The notes: generated from the sequence alone by a model not told the origin. Shown: positions 8,831 through 17,080, numbered from the stretch's first letter. The stretch is 17,594 bases of DNA from Candidatus Heimdallarchaeota archaeon LC_3 (GCA_001940645.1 MDVS01000081.1:1-17594); one strand, 5' to 3'. Translations and numbers: made by a program.

Positions 8831-11524
8831 CTAATATTCTAAAATCTTTTTTTTAGATAATAAAAATCCTTCCAATAATTTTTTTTCACTCATTTTTGGT
8901 TCTAATGTTTCAATTAAGGCCTGACATAGAAGCCAAAATTCTTCTTGTAAATTAGTGAATTTGTCAATAATTAATTTAATTTCATCAAATTGATTATTTT
9001 CCCAATGTTTTATAGATTTATGTATGGCATCTATTAGATGATCTGTTTCGTAATGTTCAATTCTGTCATTAGAATCCAACATTCGAATTCTTGATCCCTT
9101 TTTAATTATAAAGGATCCACGTTTATTCCAATATTCTTCTAAATTTAATCCTGTACTTAAAGCTATTTTTCTTGCTTCTTCATATTCTATATCATGATTT
9201 AGAAACATCCATCTGTATAATAAATAAAATAAGGAAGGTTTATCAATCATCTCTACTGAAGTATTTTTTAATAACTTACCTAGCACATAATTTGTACAAG
9301 ATTGCCGAATAAATTGGAGTAATTGTTTAGATGAAATCTTTTCTCCATTATAGTTTTCTATATGTTTGTATTGTAAGAATATTTCTAACGCAGGACCAAT
9401 TGATGATATAAAGAGATCTCCGCCATTTACTTCTTCATCCCAGAAAAAATTCAATTTTTCAAAAATTTTCTCTCTTGCTAAAATAGATAATTCACTGAAA
9501 AATCCAATATCCTTCCGTAATCGTTTCCTACAGATCATATAAATAGATGATGCAAGTGCTGCAGAAGATCGCGCTTGTAATCTATTTTTCATTTCAGTAT
9601 GAAAAGGCCATGAAGCTGTTACAACTAAACCTGATCTGTTTAGTGAGTCAATCATTGTTTCCCACCCTTCATTAGTTTTATGAGCGTAAACAATAATAGC
9701 AATTCCTGTTGGTTTAAGTATCCTGAAAATTTCCTTAAATGATTTAGTTAATAAATTATTAAACCCATTTTTGTCCTTTATACCTAATTTTTTGTAATCT
9801 GAAGAGTTTATAGAAGATTTCCTTCTTAATAATTTCTCATTTGCAATACATTCATCCAGTTTAGGAGTGAGAGGAGTAGAAAATAATTCTGGAAATTTGT
9901 TGCCTATTGTGCGTTTAAATAATACATAAAAAAAATCAGATAGATCAGCATATGGTACATTATCGTAATAGGGGGGATCTGTTATCACAGCATCGAAAAA
10001 ATTATCTTTAAAGGGTAATTCAGTTGCAGAATAATTAGAAACAAGAGGTTGAGTTTCGTTATCCCAGTTATTTCTTTTTAAAATTTCAATAATCCATGTT
10101 ACTTGAGTTTTCCATCCAAAAGAGTCAGCAAATGGATTTACTTCAGGATAATCGTAAACCATAGCTAAACCAGTACGACTAAAGCAGTTGGCAATAGATT
10201 CACCACCTAAAACCCAGCGATTTAAGTTGTTATTATAAGACATAAATCGGTTAAAAATAATCGATAAGTAGCCTAATGTTATTGTTGTTAACTCTTCTGC
10301 ATTTAAAAGTCCTAAATTTTCACATTCTGTTAATATATCATTAGAAATGGATTTGAAATTTTGTAAAAATGTTAAAAGTGCTAATTTTTGTCTATTATTA
10401 AATAAATCTCCCCAAGTATTAATACCGTAATTAACAATTTGTAGATGTACATAAAATGGATCAGATATAGTATTCAAAGGCCTTCCAGTGGGGGTACGTA
10501 TATTTTCTGTAGGAATAGGATCAATCTCATAAGGCCAAGTTTTAATCTTTTCATTAAAGAAACTTTGAGCAGAATTAAAAGTTGTAATATCCTCCTGAGT
10601 TGGTTTAAAATATTTTTTACCAGAAGTGGTTTGTATTATTATAGCAACAAGCTTTTCCTTTAATCCTTTTTTGAAAGATGCTTTTCTTAACTCATTAGAT
10701 GAAAAAACTTGATTACAAATTATACAATTGAATTTTCCACGGCTTATAGTTCCTTGGGAAGCATCAAAATCAATTTTATCTCCCGCTACTATATCAAATG
10801 ATACTTTCTTATGGGCAAATATTGGTTTTATAACAACTTTCTTATTAGGTTTATTAGATAGATAAAAATTTCTGAGAAGTGGTATTTCTGTGTTACACAG
10901 ATGATTAGGACATTTAAAATATTTTATCCAATAATAAGCCAGGGGATTTTTACCTTCTAGTTGCCTATATTGATAAAATTTGTTTATTTCTTGAAAAGAT
11001 TTTTTTTCTATTATATCAGCATATTTTAATATCAATTTGATAAGTAAATCCTTTTGATTAGAACATTTTGCATTATTTTTATCCAAGAATTTAAGACTTT
11101 GACATTTTGCAGGCCATTCTAACAAAGCTTTTAGTATAATAACAGCTACAGGATTTAAATCATTGGCAAAAGTTTTGCAACCTAATTTGTTAGCTTCGAA
11201 AGGAATTGACCCACCTCCTGAGAAAGGATCAAGAATTTTTGGTTTTTCTAATTTCCAAGTATCCGAAAATATTTCAAATGCTTCCAAATGGAGCCTTTTG
11301 TCAGATTTTGATAAATTTTTAATAATAGAATTAATTTCATTTTGTTTGTCTGTATTATTAGGTAAATCAATTAATGAAGCAAATATAGTAGATCTAGAAA
11401 TAGCCAACGGTCTTCTTGCCCACCAAGTATGTAGAGTTGATATATGCCCTTTTTTAGCTTCCTTTGATGCGTTAGCTGAAATAAAATTAATAGGCATATT
11501 CCATTCAATAACCCTTTTTGTCAT
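8831..11524 (-). CDS. DUF1156-type adenine-specific DNA methyltransferase with internal zinc ribbon
   Basis: Protein of 897 residues from the ATG at 11524. The DUF1156 N-terminus is clear (KKGHISTLHTWWARRPLAIS, with WWARRPLA at 34-41). The SAM-binding motif DPFSGGGSIPFEA starts at 99. Two Cys pairs (Cys205/Cys210 and Cys267/Cys270) form a probable zinc ribbon inserted between the methyltransferase motifs. The catalytic DPPYYDNVPYADLSDFFYV starts at 516; DPPY indicates N6-adenine methylation, by family knowledge. Motif order is SAM motif, insertion, then DPPY. A frame extends upstream to a TTG at 11587, but the extra 21 residues are not family-like. CGTGA lies just before the ATG, a weak Shine-Dalgarno. 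It is the first gene of the pair with the DUF499 ATPase. No cognate nuclease is in the window, so it is either part of a nuclease-less defence module or an orphan epigenetic methyltransferase. Confidence 0.88.
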   Translation of the reverse strand: MTKRVIEWNMPINFISANASKEAKKGHISTLHTWWARRPLAISRSTIFASLIDLPNNTDKQNEINSIIKNLSKSDKRLHLEAFEIFSDTWKLEKPKILDPFSGGGSIPFEANKLGCKTFANDLNPVAVIILKALLEWPAKCQSLKFLDKNNAKCSNQKDLLIKLILKYADIIEKKSFQEINKFYQYRQLEGKNPLAYYWIKYFKCPNHLCNTEIPLLRNFYLSNKPNKKVVIKPIFAHKKVSFDIVAGDKIDFDASQGTISRGKFNCIICNQVFSSNELRKASFKKGLKEKLVAIIIQTTSGKKYFKPTQEDITTFNSAQSFFNEKIKTWPYEIDPIPTENIRTPTGRPLNTISDPFYVHLQIVNYGINTWGDLFNNRQKLALLTFLQNFKSISNDILTECENLGLLNAEELTTITLGYLSIIFNRFMSYNNNLNRWVLGGESIANCFSRTGLAMVYDYPEVNPFADSFGWKTQVTWIIEILKRNNWDNETQPLVSNYSATELPFKDNFFDAVITDPPYYDNVPYADLSDFFYVLFKRTIGNKFPELFSTPLTPKLDECIANEKLLRRKSSINSSDYKKLGIKDKNGFNNLLTKSFKEIFRILKPTGIAIIVYAHKTNEGWETMIDSLNRSGLVVTASWPFHTEMKNRLQARSSAALASSIYMICRKRLRKDIGFFSELSILAREKIFEKLNFFWDEEVNGGDLFISSIGPALEIFLQYKHIENYNGEKISSKQLLQFIRQSCTNYVLGKLLKNTSVEMIDKPSLFYLLYRWMFLNHDIEYEEARKIALSTGLNLEEYWNKRGSFIIKKGSRIRMLDSNDRIEHYETDHLIDAIHKSIKHWENNQFDEIKLIIDKFTNLQEEFWLLCQALIETLEPKMSEKKLLEGFLLSKKKILEY

Positions 11525-11850
11525 GATTTTCACGAAGGACCTAAATTTGAAAAATAAATTTATTTCATAGAAATTATTGTATAGCAAATAGATGTCTCGC
11601 TAAATAAATTGCTTATTTTAAATGTATTGCCTTGAAGGTAAATACTTTTCGTAGCATTATCAAGAAATTAAAAGAACCCTAAAAAAATAGTTAAGTGATT
11701 TTATATTCCCCCCTGTGCCTGCTTAGATCGAGATTACCATCATTACTAACAATAAGTGTGGTTCAGGAATCTGTGAGAAAAGCAGGCAAGTTAAATAAGA
11801 AGTATTACATAAATAGTTTCGGGTAAGATATTTATCTTCCATTTATAAAA
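11525..11850. other. Long intergenic region upstream of the methyltransferase gene
   Basis: These 326 bases lie between the start of the DUF1156 gene and the end of the hydroxyacid dehydrogenase gene, both leftward, so the methyltransferase promoter should be here. AT-rich stretches at about 11550-11562 and 11600-11620 could hold a TATA box, but none stands out. The notable content is the GC-richer inverted repeat at 11716-11788, listed separately. I see no protein gene and no tRNA. Confidence 0.4.
11716..11788. other. Inverted repeat with nested pairing: candidate structured RNA or regulatory element
   Basis: TGCCTGCTT at 11716-11724 is perfectly complementary to AAGCAGGCA at 11780-11788, enclosing 55 bases. 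Inside, AGATTACC (about 11732-11739) can pair with GGAATCT (about 11766-11772) with one bulged A, extending the same fold. The element is more GC-rich than the surrounding AT-rich spacer. It could be a 5'-leader structure of the methyltransferase transcript, a small RNA gene, or the end structure of the upstream transcript. It does not fit a tRNA cloverleaf on either strand. Confidence 0.35.
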
Positions 11851-12867
11851 TCAGTATTTTAAATCCAGATTAATCAAATTTTTTGGGGTCTCCCCTTTTG
11901 AAACAAGTATAATATTATTTATGATATCTTTAGAAGTTTCCACACCTACGTCTTTGACTTTAAATGCAGAATGAGGACTCATGATTACATTTTCTAGTTC
12001 CTGAAATGGATAGTTTTGAAATATGGGTTCATGGTTTTTATCAACTTTTGAGAAATCGACCCAATTTTCAGGATAATTATACCAAACATCCAATGCTAGA
12101 GTAATATTACTCTTTTTAAGATGTTGATAGAGAGCTTTCTCATCAATAATAGGCCCTCGGGCAATATTAACTATAATTGCATCATTCTTCATCATTTCAA
12201 GTTGATCTTTACCAATTAACCCCTTAGTTTCATTTGTTAATGGCAAACTAATTATTATATAATCAGATTCAGTTAGAATATAAGATAAATCTTCAGGACC
12301 ACCAAGAAAATCACAAATGCTTGAATTTCGAATGGTTTCAGGGTTCCTTTTTAAACCAAGAATTTTCATATCGAAACCATGTTTTAAAATATGGGCTACT
12401 TTTTCACCAATTGCTCCGTATCCTATTACCCCTAAGGTTTTTCCCGTAACCCAAGAGGAATACATTCTTGATTCATATCTTGGAGACCAGTCACCTTTGC
12501 GCATATAAGAATCTCGATAAGGTATTTTCTTTGCTGCGCTCATTAGTAGAGCAACTGCATGTTCTGCTATCGTTAATGAATTAGAATGAGAGTTAGAAAC
12601 AGTAATATTTGAATATTTCTTTAAAAGAGCAAAATCTAATTTTTCTGATCCTGTCCAAGGAATTTGGATATGTTTAAGATTTTTAGCTTTTTCTAAGAAC
12701 TCTTTTGTAATTTTATAGTCAATAAATATATCTATTTCTGGTGCTAATTTATTAAAAGTTTCATTTCCAAAATCAGAAGGAATAATTAACTCAATGTTTT
12801 CTGGTAGTTTCTCACGATAATATTCAATGAGCTTTGAACTGAATTTAACTCCGAAAAGTACTTTCAT
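11851..12867 (-). CDS. D-isomer-specific 2-hydroxyacid dehydrogenase
   Basis: Cytoplasmic enzyme of 338 residues that would interconvert a 2-oxoacid and a D-2-hydroxyacid with NAD(P)H. The NAD-binding glycine motif GYGAIG is at 149-154. The catalytic Arg lies in NIARGPIID (Arg237), the catalytic His in SPHSAF (His299), and DVW at 260-262 precedes the usual Glu region. Length is normal for the family. The open frame extends to a TTG at 12933, but MKVLFGVKF from the ATG at 12867 is the typical first beta strand, so I use that start; no Shine-Dalgarno is obvious. The gene follows the Rag-like GTPase on the same strand after 83 bases and may be co-transcribed with it. Substrate cannot be assigned: glyoxylate/hydroxypyruvate-type and phosphoglycerate-type enzymes share these motifs. 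A separate regulatory ACT domain is absent. Confidence 0.9.
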   Translation of the reverse strand: MKVLFGVKFSSKLIEYYREKLPENIELIIPSDFGNETFNKLAPEIDIFIDYKITKEFLEKAKNLKHIQIPWTGSEKLDFALLKKYSNITVSNSHSNSLTIAEHAVALLMSAAKKIPYRDSYMRKGDWSPRYESRMYSSWVTGKTLGVIGYGAIGEKVAHILKHGFDMKILGLKRNPETIRNSSICDFLGGPEDLSYILTESDYIIISLPLTNETKGLIGKDQLEMMKNDAIIVNIARGPIIDEKALYQHLKKSNITLALDVWYNYPENWVDFSKVDKNHEPIFQNYPFQELENVIMSPHSAFKVKDVGVETSKDIINNIILVSKGETPKNLINLDLKY

Positions 12868-12950
12868 TATAAAAAAAAAGTGCAATGAATATAGATTTAA
12901 TTTTTCTGCATATGTATTATGGAAAGATTTCAAGAAGATTTTTAGGATTA

Positions 12951-13856
12951 TTAGAGTAAACTGTTTACTTGCTCAGTTAATTGCTCCATTTTTAATAAAA
13001 CAAATTGCAAAGGGGCAACTTTTCTAGCAACACCAGTTAACAATAATTTTTCTTTTAATTGTTGGAAAACAAATACAAAATCATCAGTTTCAAGTGTAGA
13101 TTTGAGCTGTTGACTTGTACTAAATTCTTCTTTCAATCTTTCAGATGTACTTAACCATAGATTAGCTGGAATAATTATTTTATCAACCATTTCTCCCTCT
13201 TCAAATACTGGCAAACCTTCTTGGGTCAATATAGTTACACCAGATATTTCTTTGGTGGATCCAATAAAATTCAAAAGTAATTTACTTACTGTAGAAGCTG
13301 TATGAGTAGTAGCTAACAAAGTTTTCATTATTTCACCGAAAACTTTGAAGATAGATTGATCAAAAATTGATGTAGCATGATATTCAATTTTAATGCCCTC
13401 TGGCACATCAAAATACTCCTTAATTGATGTTAAAACATCATCAACCATATGAGGTAAGATTAAATCAGCTTTATGGAGAATACAGTAAATTAACGCATCT
13501 GGAGAATATTCCAGGATTTTTTGCATCGCTTTATTAAAGTAGAAATTACTTAAAGATATATTTTCAACATTATTTACATCAATAACCCATACTAAAGATT
13601 TCACATCACTAAATATAAAGGGAGCTTTTTCCCCAGTGAAATCTTTAAGAAAATTCTCTTGTCCTCCTAAATCAAAAACCTGAAATTCTGTCCCTACAAA
13701 CTGCTTTATGTCTCGATGATAGTTTATTGTTGCTTTATAAGCTGATTTCAAGAAATCTTGAGGATTTTTTCCTTCAAAAACCACTGATTTTACAGTAGAT
13801 TTACCACTCTGATATAAACCCATGAGTAAAATTTTATTGGAAGGAGGTAAAGACAA
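12951..13856 (-). CDS. Rag/Gtr-like small GTPase with C-terminal roadblock-like domain
   Basis: Protein of 301 residues. GTPase motifs: G1 GLYQSGKST (13-21), likely switch I Thr43 in ATINYH, G3 DLGGQ (62-66), G4 HKAD (128-131) and G5-like ATSI (161-164). HKxD instead of NKxD, within SPDALIYCILHKADL, is the hallmark of eukaryotic Rag/Gtr GTPases, and the following ATSIFDQSIFKVFGEI also matches that family. The C-terminal part (about 186-290, including GVTILTQEGLPVFEEG) looks like a roadblock/LC7 fold, the dimerisation module of Rag proteins. The start is TTG at 13856; the next ATG (residue 12) would delete the first beta strand. A TATA-like box lies about 33 bases upstream. Function by analogy is a nucleotide-dependent switch that dimerises and recruits partners to membranes. 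Its archaeal role is unknown. Confidence 0.9.
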   Translation of the reverse strand: MSLPPSNKILLMGLYQSGKSTVKSVVFEGKNPQDFLKSAYKATINYHRDIKQFVGTEFQVFDLGGQENFLKDFTGEKAPFIFSDVKSLVWVIDVNNVENISLSNFYFNKAMQKILEYSPDALIYCILHKADLILPHMVDDVLTSIKEYFDVPEGIKIEYHATSIFDQSIFKVFGEIMKTLLATTHTASTVSKLLLNFIGSTKEISGVTILTQEGLPVFEEGEMVDKIIIPANLWLSTSERLKEEFSTSQQLKSTLETDDFVFVFQQLKEKLLLTGVARKVAPLQFVLLKMEQLTEQVNSLL

Positions 13857-13888
13857 TATGAATTCCCCGTAATACTTTATTCTTTTAT

Positions 13889-13898
13889 CTTATATAAG
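13889..13898 (-). promoter_or_regulatory. Candidate TATA box for the Rag-like GTPase gene
   Basis: CTTATATAAG, a perfect palindrome, lies 33-42 bases before the TTG start at 13856. With the usual archaeal spacing of about 25 bases from TATA to transcription start, the transcript would begin roughly 10-15 bases before the start codon. Because it is palindromic the strand assignment rests on position only. Confidence 0.45.
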
Positions 13899-13993
13899 TT
13901 ATCGTACAAGATACCTAAATTTAATGAGTTATTAATCAAACATGTTACTTATAGAATAATATCACCTACATTAAATAAAAATAACTCAGAAAA

Positions 13994-14006
13994 TTTATAT
14001 ATTTAA
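13994..14006 (+). promoter_or_regulatory. Candidate TATA box for the ABM-family gene
   Basis: TTTATATATTTAA ends 16 bases before the ATG at 14022, preceded by an A-rich BRE-like stretch. The usual archaeal TATA-to-start spacing would place transcription initiation at or very near the ATG. Together with the lack of a GGTG-type Shine-Dalgarno, this suggests a leaderless transcript. Confidence 0.5.
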
Positions 14007-14021
14007 AGAGAGTAATCACAA

Positions 14022-14330
14022 ATGAACACATATATTTGGGAATATAAGGTAAAGAAAGATCAAATATCGAAATTTACAGATATTTATGGATCTAATGGAC
14101 TATGGGAACAATTATTTAGATTCAATAAGGGGTATATCAAGACAGAATTACATCGTGATCTATCTAATCGAAACAGATTTATATCCATTGATTATTGGGA
14201 ATCAAAACTAGAATATGATGAATTTCGATCTAATTATAAAAATGAATTTGAAATCCTCGATGAAGAATGTGAAAATTTGACGGAAAAAGAAGATTTTATT
14301 GGCTCTTTTGAGAAATTAATAAAAAAATGA
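14022..14330 (+). CDS. ABM-family (antibiotic biosynthesis monooxygenase-like) small protein
   Basis: Protein of 102 residues, the normal length for the ABM dimeric alpha/beta-barrel fold. Visible landmarks are the first strand YIWEYKVKK, WEQLFRFNKGYIKTELHRD, the strand ISIDYWES, and the closing segment with a run of Glu residues and DFIGSFEKL. Family members include small monooxygenases and heme-degrading or stress-related proteins. Nothing here fixes a substrate, so the monooxygenase name is only a family label. It has no signal peptide, so it is cytoplasmic. The gene stands alone: divergent from the Rag-like GTPase, with its own TATA box, and convergent with the peptidase gene after 29 bases. 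Confidence 0.75.
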   Translation: MNTYIWEYKVKKDQISKFTDIYGSNGLWEQLFRFNKGYIKTELHRDLSNRNRFISIDYWESKLEYDEFRSNYKNEFEILDEECENLTEKEDFIGSFEKLIKK

Positions 14331-14359
14331 GGGTAATAACCAATAACATTGGATCTAAT

Positions 14360-16159
14360 TTAGTAATATTTCTTTAGTTCTTCAAATAATCTTCTTATTT
14401 CCCTAATTCCACTAAGCCAAAATTCTTCTGAGTTAAGATCTAAGCCAATTTTTTTTGCAATAGCTTCAGGAGATTCTGATCCTCCGGCTTTTAAGAATTC
14501 TTTATATTTTGGAACAAAAGATTCTCCTTCTTCTCTATATTTATTGTACAATCCTAATACAATAAGTTCAGCGAATACATAAGGATAATTATAAAATCTA
14601 AATTTTGGCATGTAATAATGTGGTTTCCAACACCAATGATAGGCTTGTTCAGGGTGCCAGTCAATTGTATCTCCATAATATTTGTTTCTAGCTTCCCAAT
14701 ACAAAGAATCAATTTTATCAGGAGATAAGAACTCATCATCCTTTATTGATTTGTACAAGGATTCTTCAAATCTAAATCTAGAACCAACCTCATAAATAAC
14801 TCGCATTAAATCTTGAACGGATTGAAATAACAAATTCTTTTTATCATTCTCATTCTGTGATTGTTCCAAATATTTTTCAATAAATAACATTCGTCCAAAT
14901 TCTGATGCTGTTTCAGCAAGAACCATAGTAGAATGGAAAGATAAATAATTCTGAACTGTTGAAGCCAAATGACCATGAATTGCATGACCCATCTCATGAG
15001 CTAAAGTACCAACACTATCAATATTGTTGTTAAAAGATTGGAAAATAAAAGCTGATTGTTCTCTAAAAAAGTAAGAGCAAAATGCTCCAGCCCGTTTAGA
15101 TTCTCTTGATAAAGAATCTATTCGGTTACGAGAGTACATATCCTTAACAAATGAACCAATATCTTCATCAAACTCTGTGTAACATTGTAATACAATTTTT
15201 TGAGCTTTATCCCAATCGATGGAACTAGATTGCCCACTAATAGGTGGTGCCTCAAAATCTTCGCCTCGTAGCTTTTCCGTACCATTTATTTTTGCATTCA
15301 GTAAAATAAATTCCTGGATTAAATCAACATTTTTTTCAATTGCTGAAAACATTTTCATCAGCATTCCTTCAGTTATATCATTCTGATGTAAAGAATGTTC
15401 TAATGGTGATGAATATTTTCTTTTTTCGGATTCACTGACATGATTATTACAGATGGAACGCAGCGCAAAAGCGTATAGTTCCTTATCCTTTCCTAATCCT
15501 CCTAACATATTTTTTATTGCTTGAAGTCTAGATTCTCTCTCTGTAGACGAAAAATTCCCATAACCCATACTCCATGAGACTTCCTGATCCTTTCCACTGA
15601 TTTTTAAAGTAAATTTCCTTGTACTTAACCAATTTCCCTGTAACTTCTGCCATTCCATTACTCCAAACTGATCTTTCTCAATAATAAGCTTTTCTTCAGT
15701 TTCAGACAATTTATGTTTATGACTTCTAGAGATTTTTTCTAAATAATGACGATAAGATGTCAATTCTGATGATTCGATAAAGGTTTGGCTTACTTTGGTC
15801 AGTAATTCACCTAATTCAAGGTCAACAAATGCTAATTCTCTTCTAAATTTTGATGAATTTTTTTGAACATGGGCTAATAACGCTATAGCTTCTTTATTTT
15901 GCTGATTAACTGATGTTTCTAATATGGCAAATTGCATTAATTCGCCTAATGGTTGTAAAATGTCTTCCATTTGTCTAAGTAATTCAAATACAAAAGAGGG
16001 AGAATTGTTCTCCAACTTAATTTTACCATAATATTTAGCTACAAAATCCGAAATTAACTTTTCTGTTGCTTCAATAATTTCATCTATTCTAGGATCCTCA
16101 GTGTTCGTTAACAAAGCTGATAAATCCCATGTACCTGAACTAGTTACTATATTCTCCAT
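14360..16159 (-). CDS. pepF: Oligoendopeptidase F-like M3 family zinc metallopeptidase
   Basis: Cytoplasmic zinc peptidase of 599 residues that cleaves oligopeptides, probably in peptide recycling. The zinc site HEMGH is at 388-392 (ligands His388 and His392, catalytic Glu389), with the third ligand Glu416 in AETASEF. The C-terminal region with WHPEQAYHWCWKPHYY and FRFYNYPYVFAELIV is typical of M3B/PepF enzymes, and length matches the family. The frame extends to a TTG at 16192, but GGTGA lies 5 bases before the ATG at 16159, which decides the start. No signal peptide. It is convergent with the ABM gene (29 bases) and divergent from fhs across 286 bases. Confidence 0.93.
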   Translation of the reverse strand: MENIVTSSGTWDLSALLTNTEDPRIDEIIEATEKLISDFVAKYYGKIKLENNSPSFVFELLRQMEDILQPLGELMQFAILETSVNQQNKEAIALLAHVQKNSSKFRRELAFVDLELGELLTKVSQTFIESSELTSYRHYLEKISRSHKHKLSETEEKLIIEKDQFGVMEWQKLQGNWLSTRKFTLKISGKDQEVSWSMGYGNFSSTERESRLQAIKNMLGGLGKDKELYAFALRSICNNHVSESEKRKYSSPLEHSLHQNDITEGMLMKMFSAIEKNVDLIQEFILLNAKINGTEKLRGEDFEAPPISGQSSSIDWDKAQKIVLQCYTEFDEDIGSFVKDMYSRNRIDSLSRESKRAGAFCSYFFREQSAFIFQSFNNNIDSVGTLAHEMGHAIHGHLASTVQNYLSFHSTMVLAETASEFGRMLFIEKYLEQSQNENDKKNLLFQSVQDLMRVIYEVGSRFRFEESLYKSIKDDEFLSPDKIDSLYWEARNKYYGDTIDWHPEQAYHWCWKPHYYMPKFRFYNYPYVFAELIVLGLYNKYREEGESFVPKYKEFLKAGGSESPEAIAKKIGLDLNSEEFWLSGIREIRRLFEELKKYY

Positions 16160-16445
16160 GATGTCACCAATTATGAAGTTTTTTTCATCCAATAGAGTTT
16201 TAAAAAGTATAAATTTTCTCTAAGTGATTTTAATGAATGAAAAAGATTTTTTGGTTAAATGATTAATATTCGTATGTATTAATCGAGAAAAAAATATATT
16301 CACATACTCTCATGGATTATTGCTGAAGATTTTTGTGTAGTAACTCTTTTTTTTAATTAAAAGTGTGCTTACACTACTTGTTAAGAATTAAAAACGCAAA
16401 TAAAACTAGGTTAAATAATCAACAATTAATAAATTGGTCATAATA
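16160..16445. other. Divergent intergenic region between pepF and fhs
   Basis: These 286 AT-rich bases must hold both promoters. They contain a perfect 8-base-arm dyad at 16261-16284 (listed separately) and a small hairpin AGTGT-GCTT-ACACT at 16362-16375. No small protein gene or RNA gene is evident. Confidence 0.35.
16261..16284. promoter_or_regulatory. Perfect dyad, possible operator
   Basis: GATTAATA (16261-16268) and TATTAATC (16277-16284) are exact reverse complements separated by 8 bases. The size and spacing suit a dimeric helix-turn-helix regulator. The site is 102 bases before the pepF start and 162 before the fhs start, so it could control either gene. In such AT-rich DNA a chance dyad is possible. 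Confidence 0.3.
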
Positions 16446-17080
16446 ATGAAATCAAGTCTTGAAATTGCTCAAGAAGCAACAATGCAACACATTGAAAAAA
16501 TTGCAGCTACAATTGGTCTAACTTCAGATGATATTGATCTATTTGGCAAAAATATCGCGAAAATTTCATTATCAGAGGAAAGAAAAATAGAAATTATGAA
16601 GCAACCGAAAGGAAAATATATACTAGTTACCGCCACCAGTCCAACACCTGCTGGAGAAGGGAAAACAACGACCTCTATTGGTTTAACACAAGGACTATCA
16701 AAATTAGGATATAAATCGATTGTGACATTGAGACAGCCCTCTTTAGGTCCAGTTTTTGGTATTAAAGGAGGAGCTGCTGGTGCAGGATACTCCCAAGTAT
16801 TACCAATGGAACAAATCAACTTGGGATTTACAGGAGACTTTAACAAGATTGAATCAGCACATAACCTCCTTTCAGCTATGCTTGATAATCATATTTTTAG
16901 GAAAAATAAGCTTGATTTTGATTTAACTACCATTCAATGGAAACGAGTAATGGATATGAATGATCGAGCTTTACGAGAGATCGTAACCGGATTAGGAGAT
17001 CCGGCAATCAATGGTGTAGCAAGATCTTCAGGGTTTGATATAACAGCAGCTTCAGAAATCATGGCTTTAATGGCTTTAGC
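16446..17080 (+). CDS. fhs: Formate-tetrahydrofolate ligase, N-terminal part (broken by inverted junction)
   Basis: Residues 1-211 of formate-tetrahydrofolate ligase, which uses ATP to join formate to tetrahydrofolate, giving 10-formyl-THF for one-carbon metabolism. The N-terminus SSLEIAQEA and the P-loop-like SPTPAGEGKTTTSIGL are typical. So are QPSLGPVFGIKGGAAGAGYSQV, WKRVMDMNDRALR and SGFDITAASEIMA. I start at the ATG at 16446; a TTG four codons upstream is less likely. The frame runs on to a stop at 17192, but residues after ALMALA (from 17081) are not fhs: they are antisense to the real continuation. The frame continues correctly on the - strand from 17444. The family is about 555-560 residues, so roughly 40% is missing even after rejoining. 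fhs is uncommon in archaea, which points to acquisition from bacteria (inference). Confidence 0.93.
16931..17080 (+). repeat. Left arm of a perfect 150-base inverted repeat
   Basis: Compared base by base, this stretch equals the reverse complement of 17445-17594 with no mismatch. It lies inside fhs and covers IQWKRVMDMNDRALR through ALMALA. The match begins only where the window ends on the other arm, so the true palindrome could be longer. Confidence 0.97.

Noticed and set aside
11163..11570. + strand frame of 135 residues over the start of the methyltransferase gene
   Set aside because: It is the shadow of the conserved DUF1156 N-terminus and SAM motif. No independent evidence supports it.
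11525..11587. Extended TTG start of the methyltransferase
   Set aside because: The 21 extra residues are Phe/Asn-rich and unlike the family N-terminus, which begins at the ATG at 11524.
11716..11788. Possible tRNA: 73 bases with complementary ends
   Set aside because: After placing the 7-base acceptor stem, neither strand gives a T-arm with the TTC-loop or a usable anticodon stem. The pairing is nested rather than cloverleaf.
16362..16375. Small hairpin AGTGT-GCTT-ACACT
   Set aside because: Only five base pairs and no T-tract after it in the direction of a gene end. Too weak to call a terminator or RNA element by itself.
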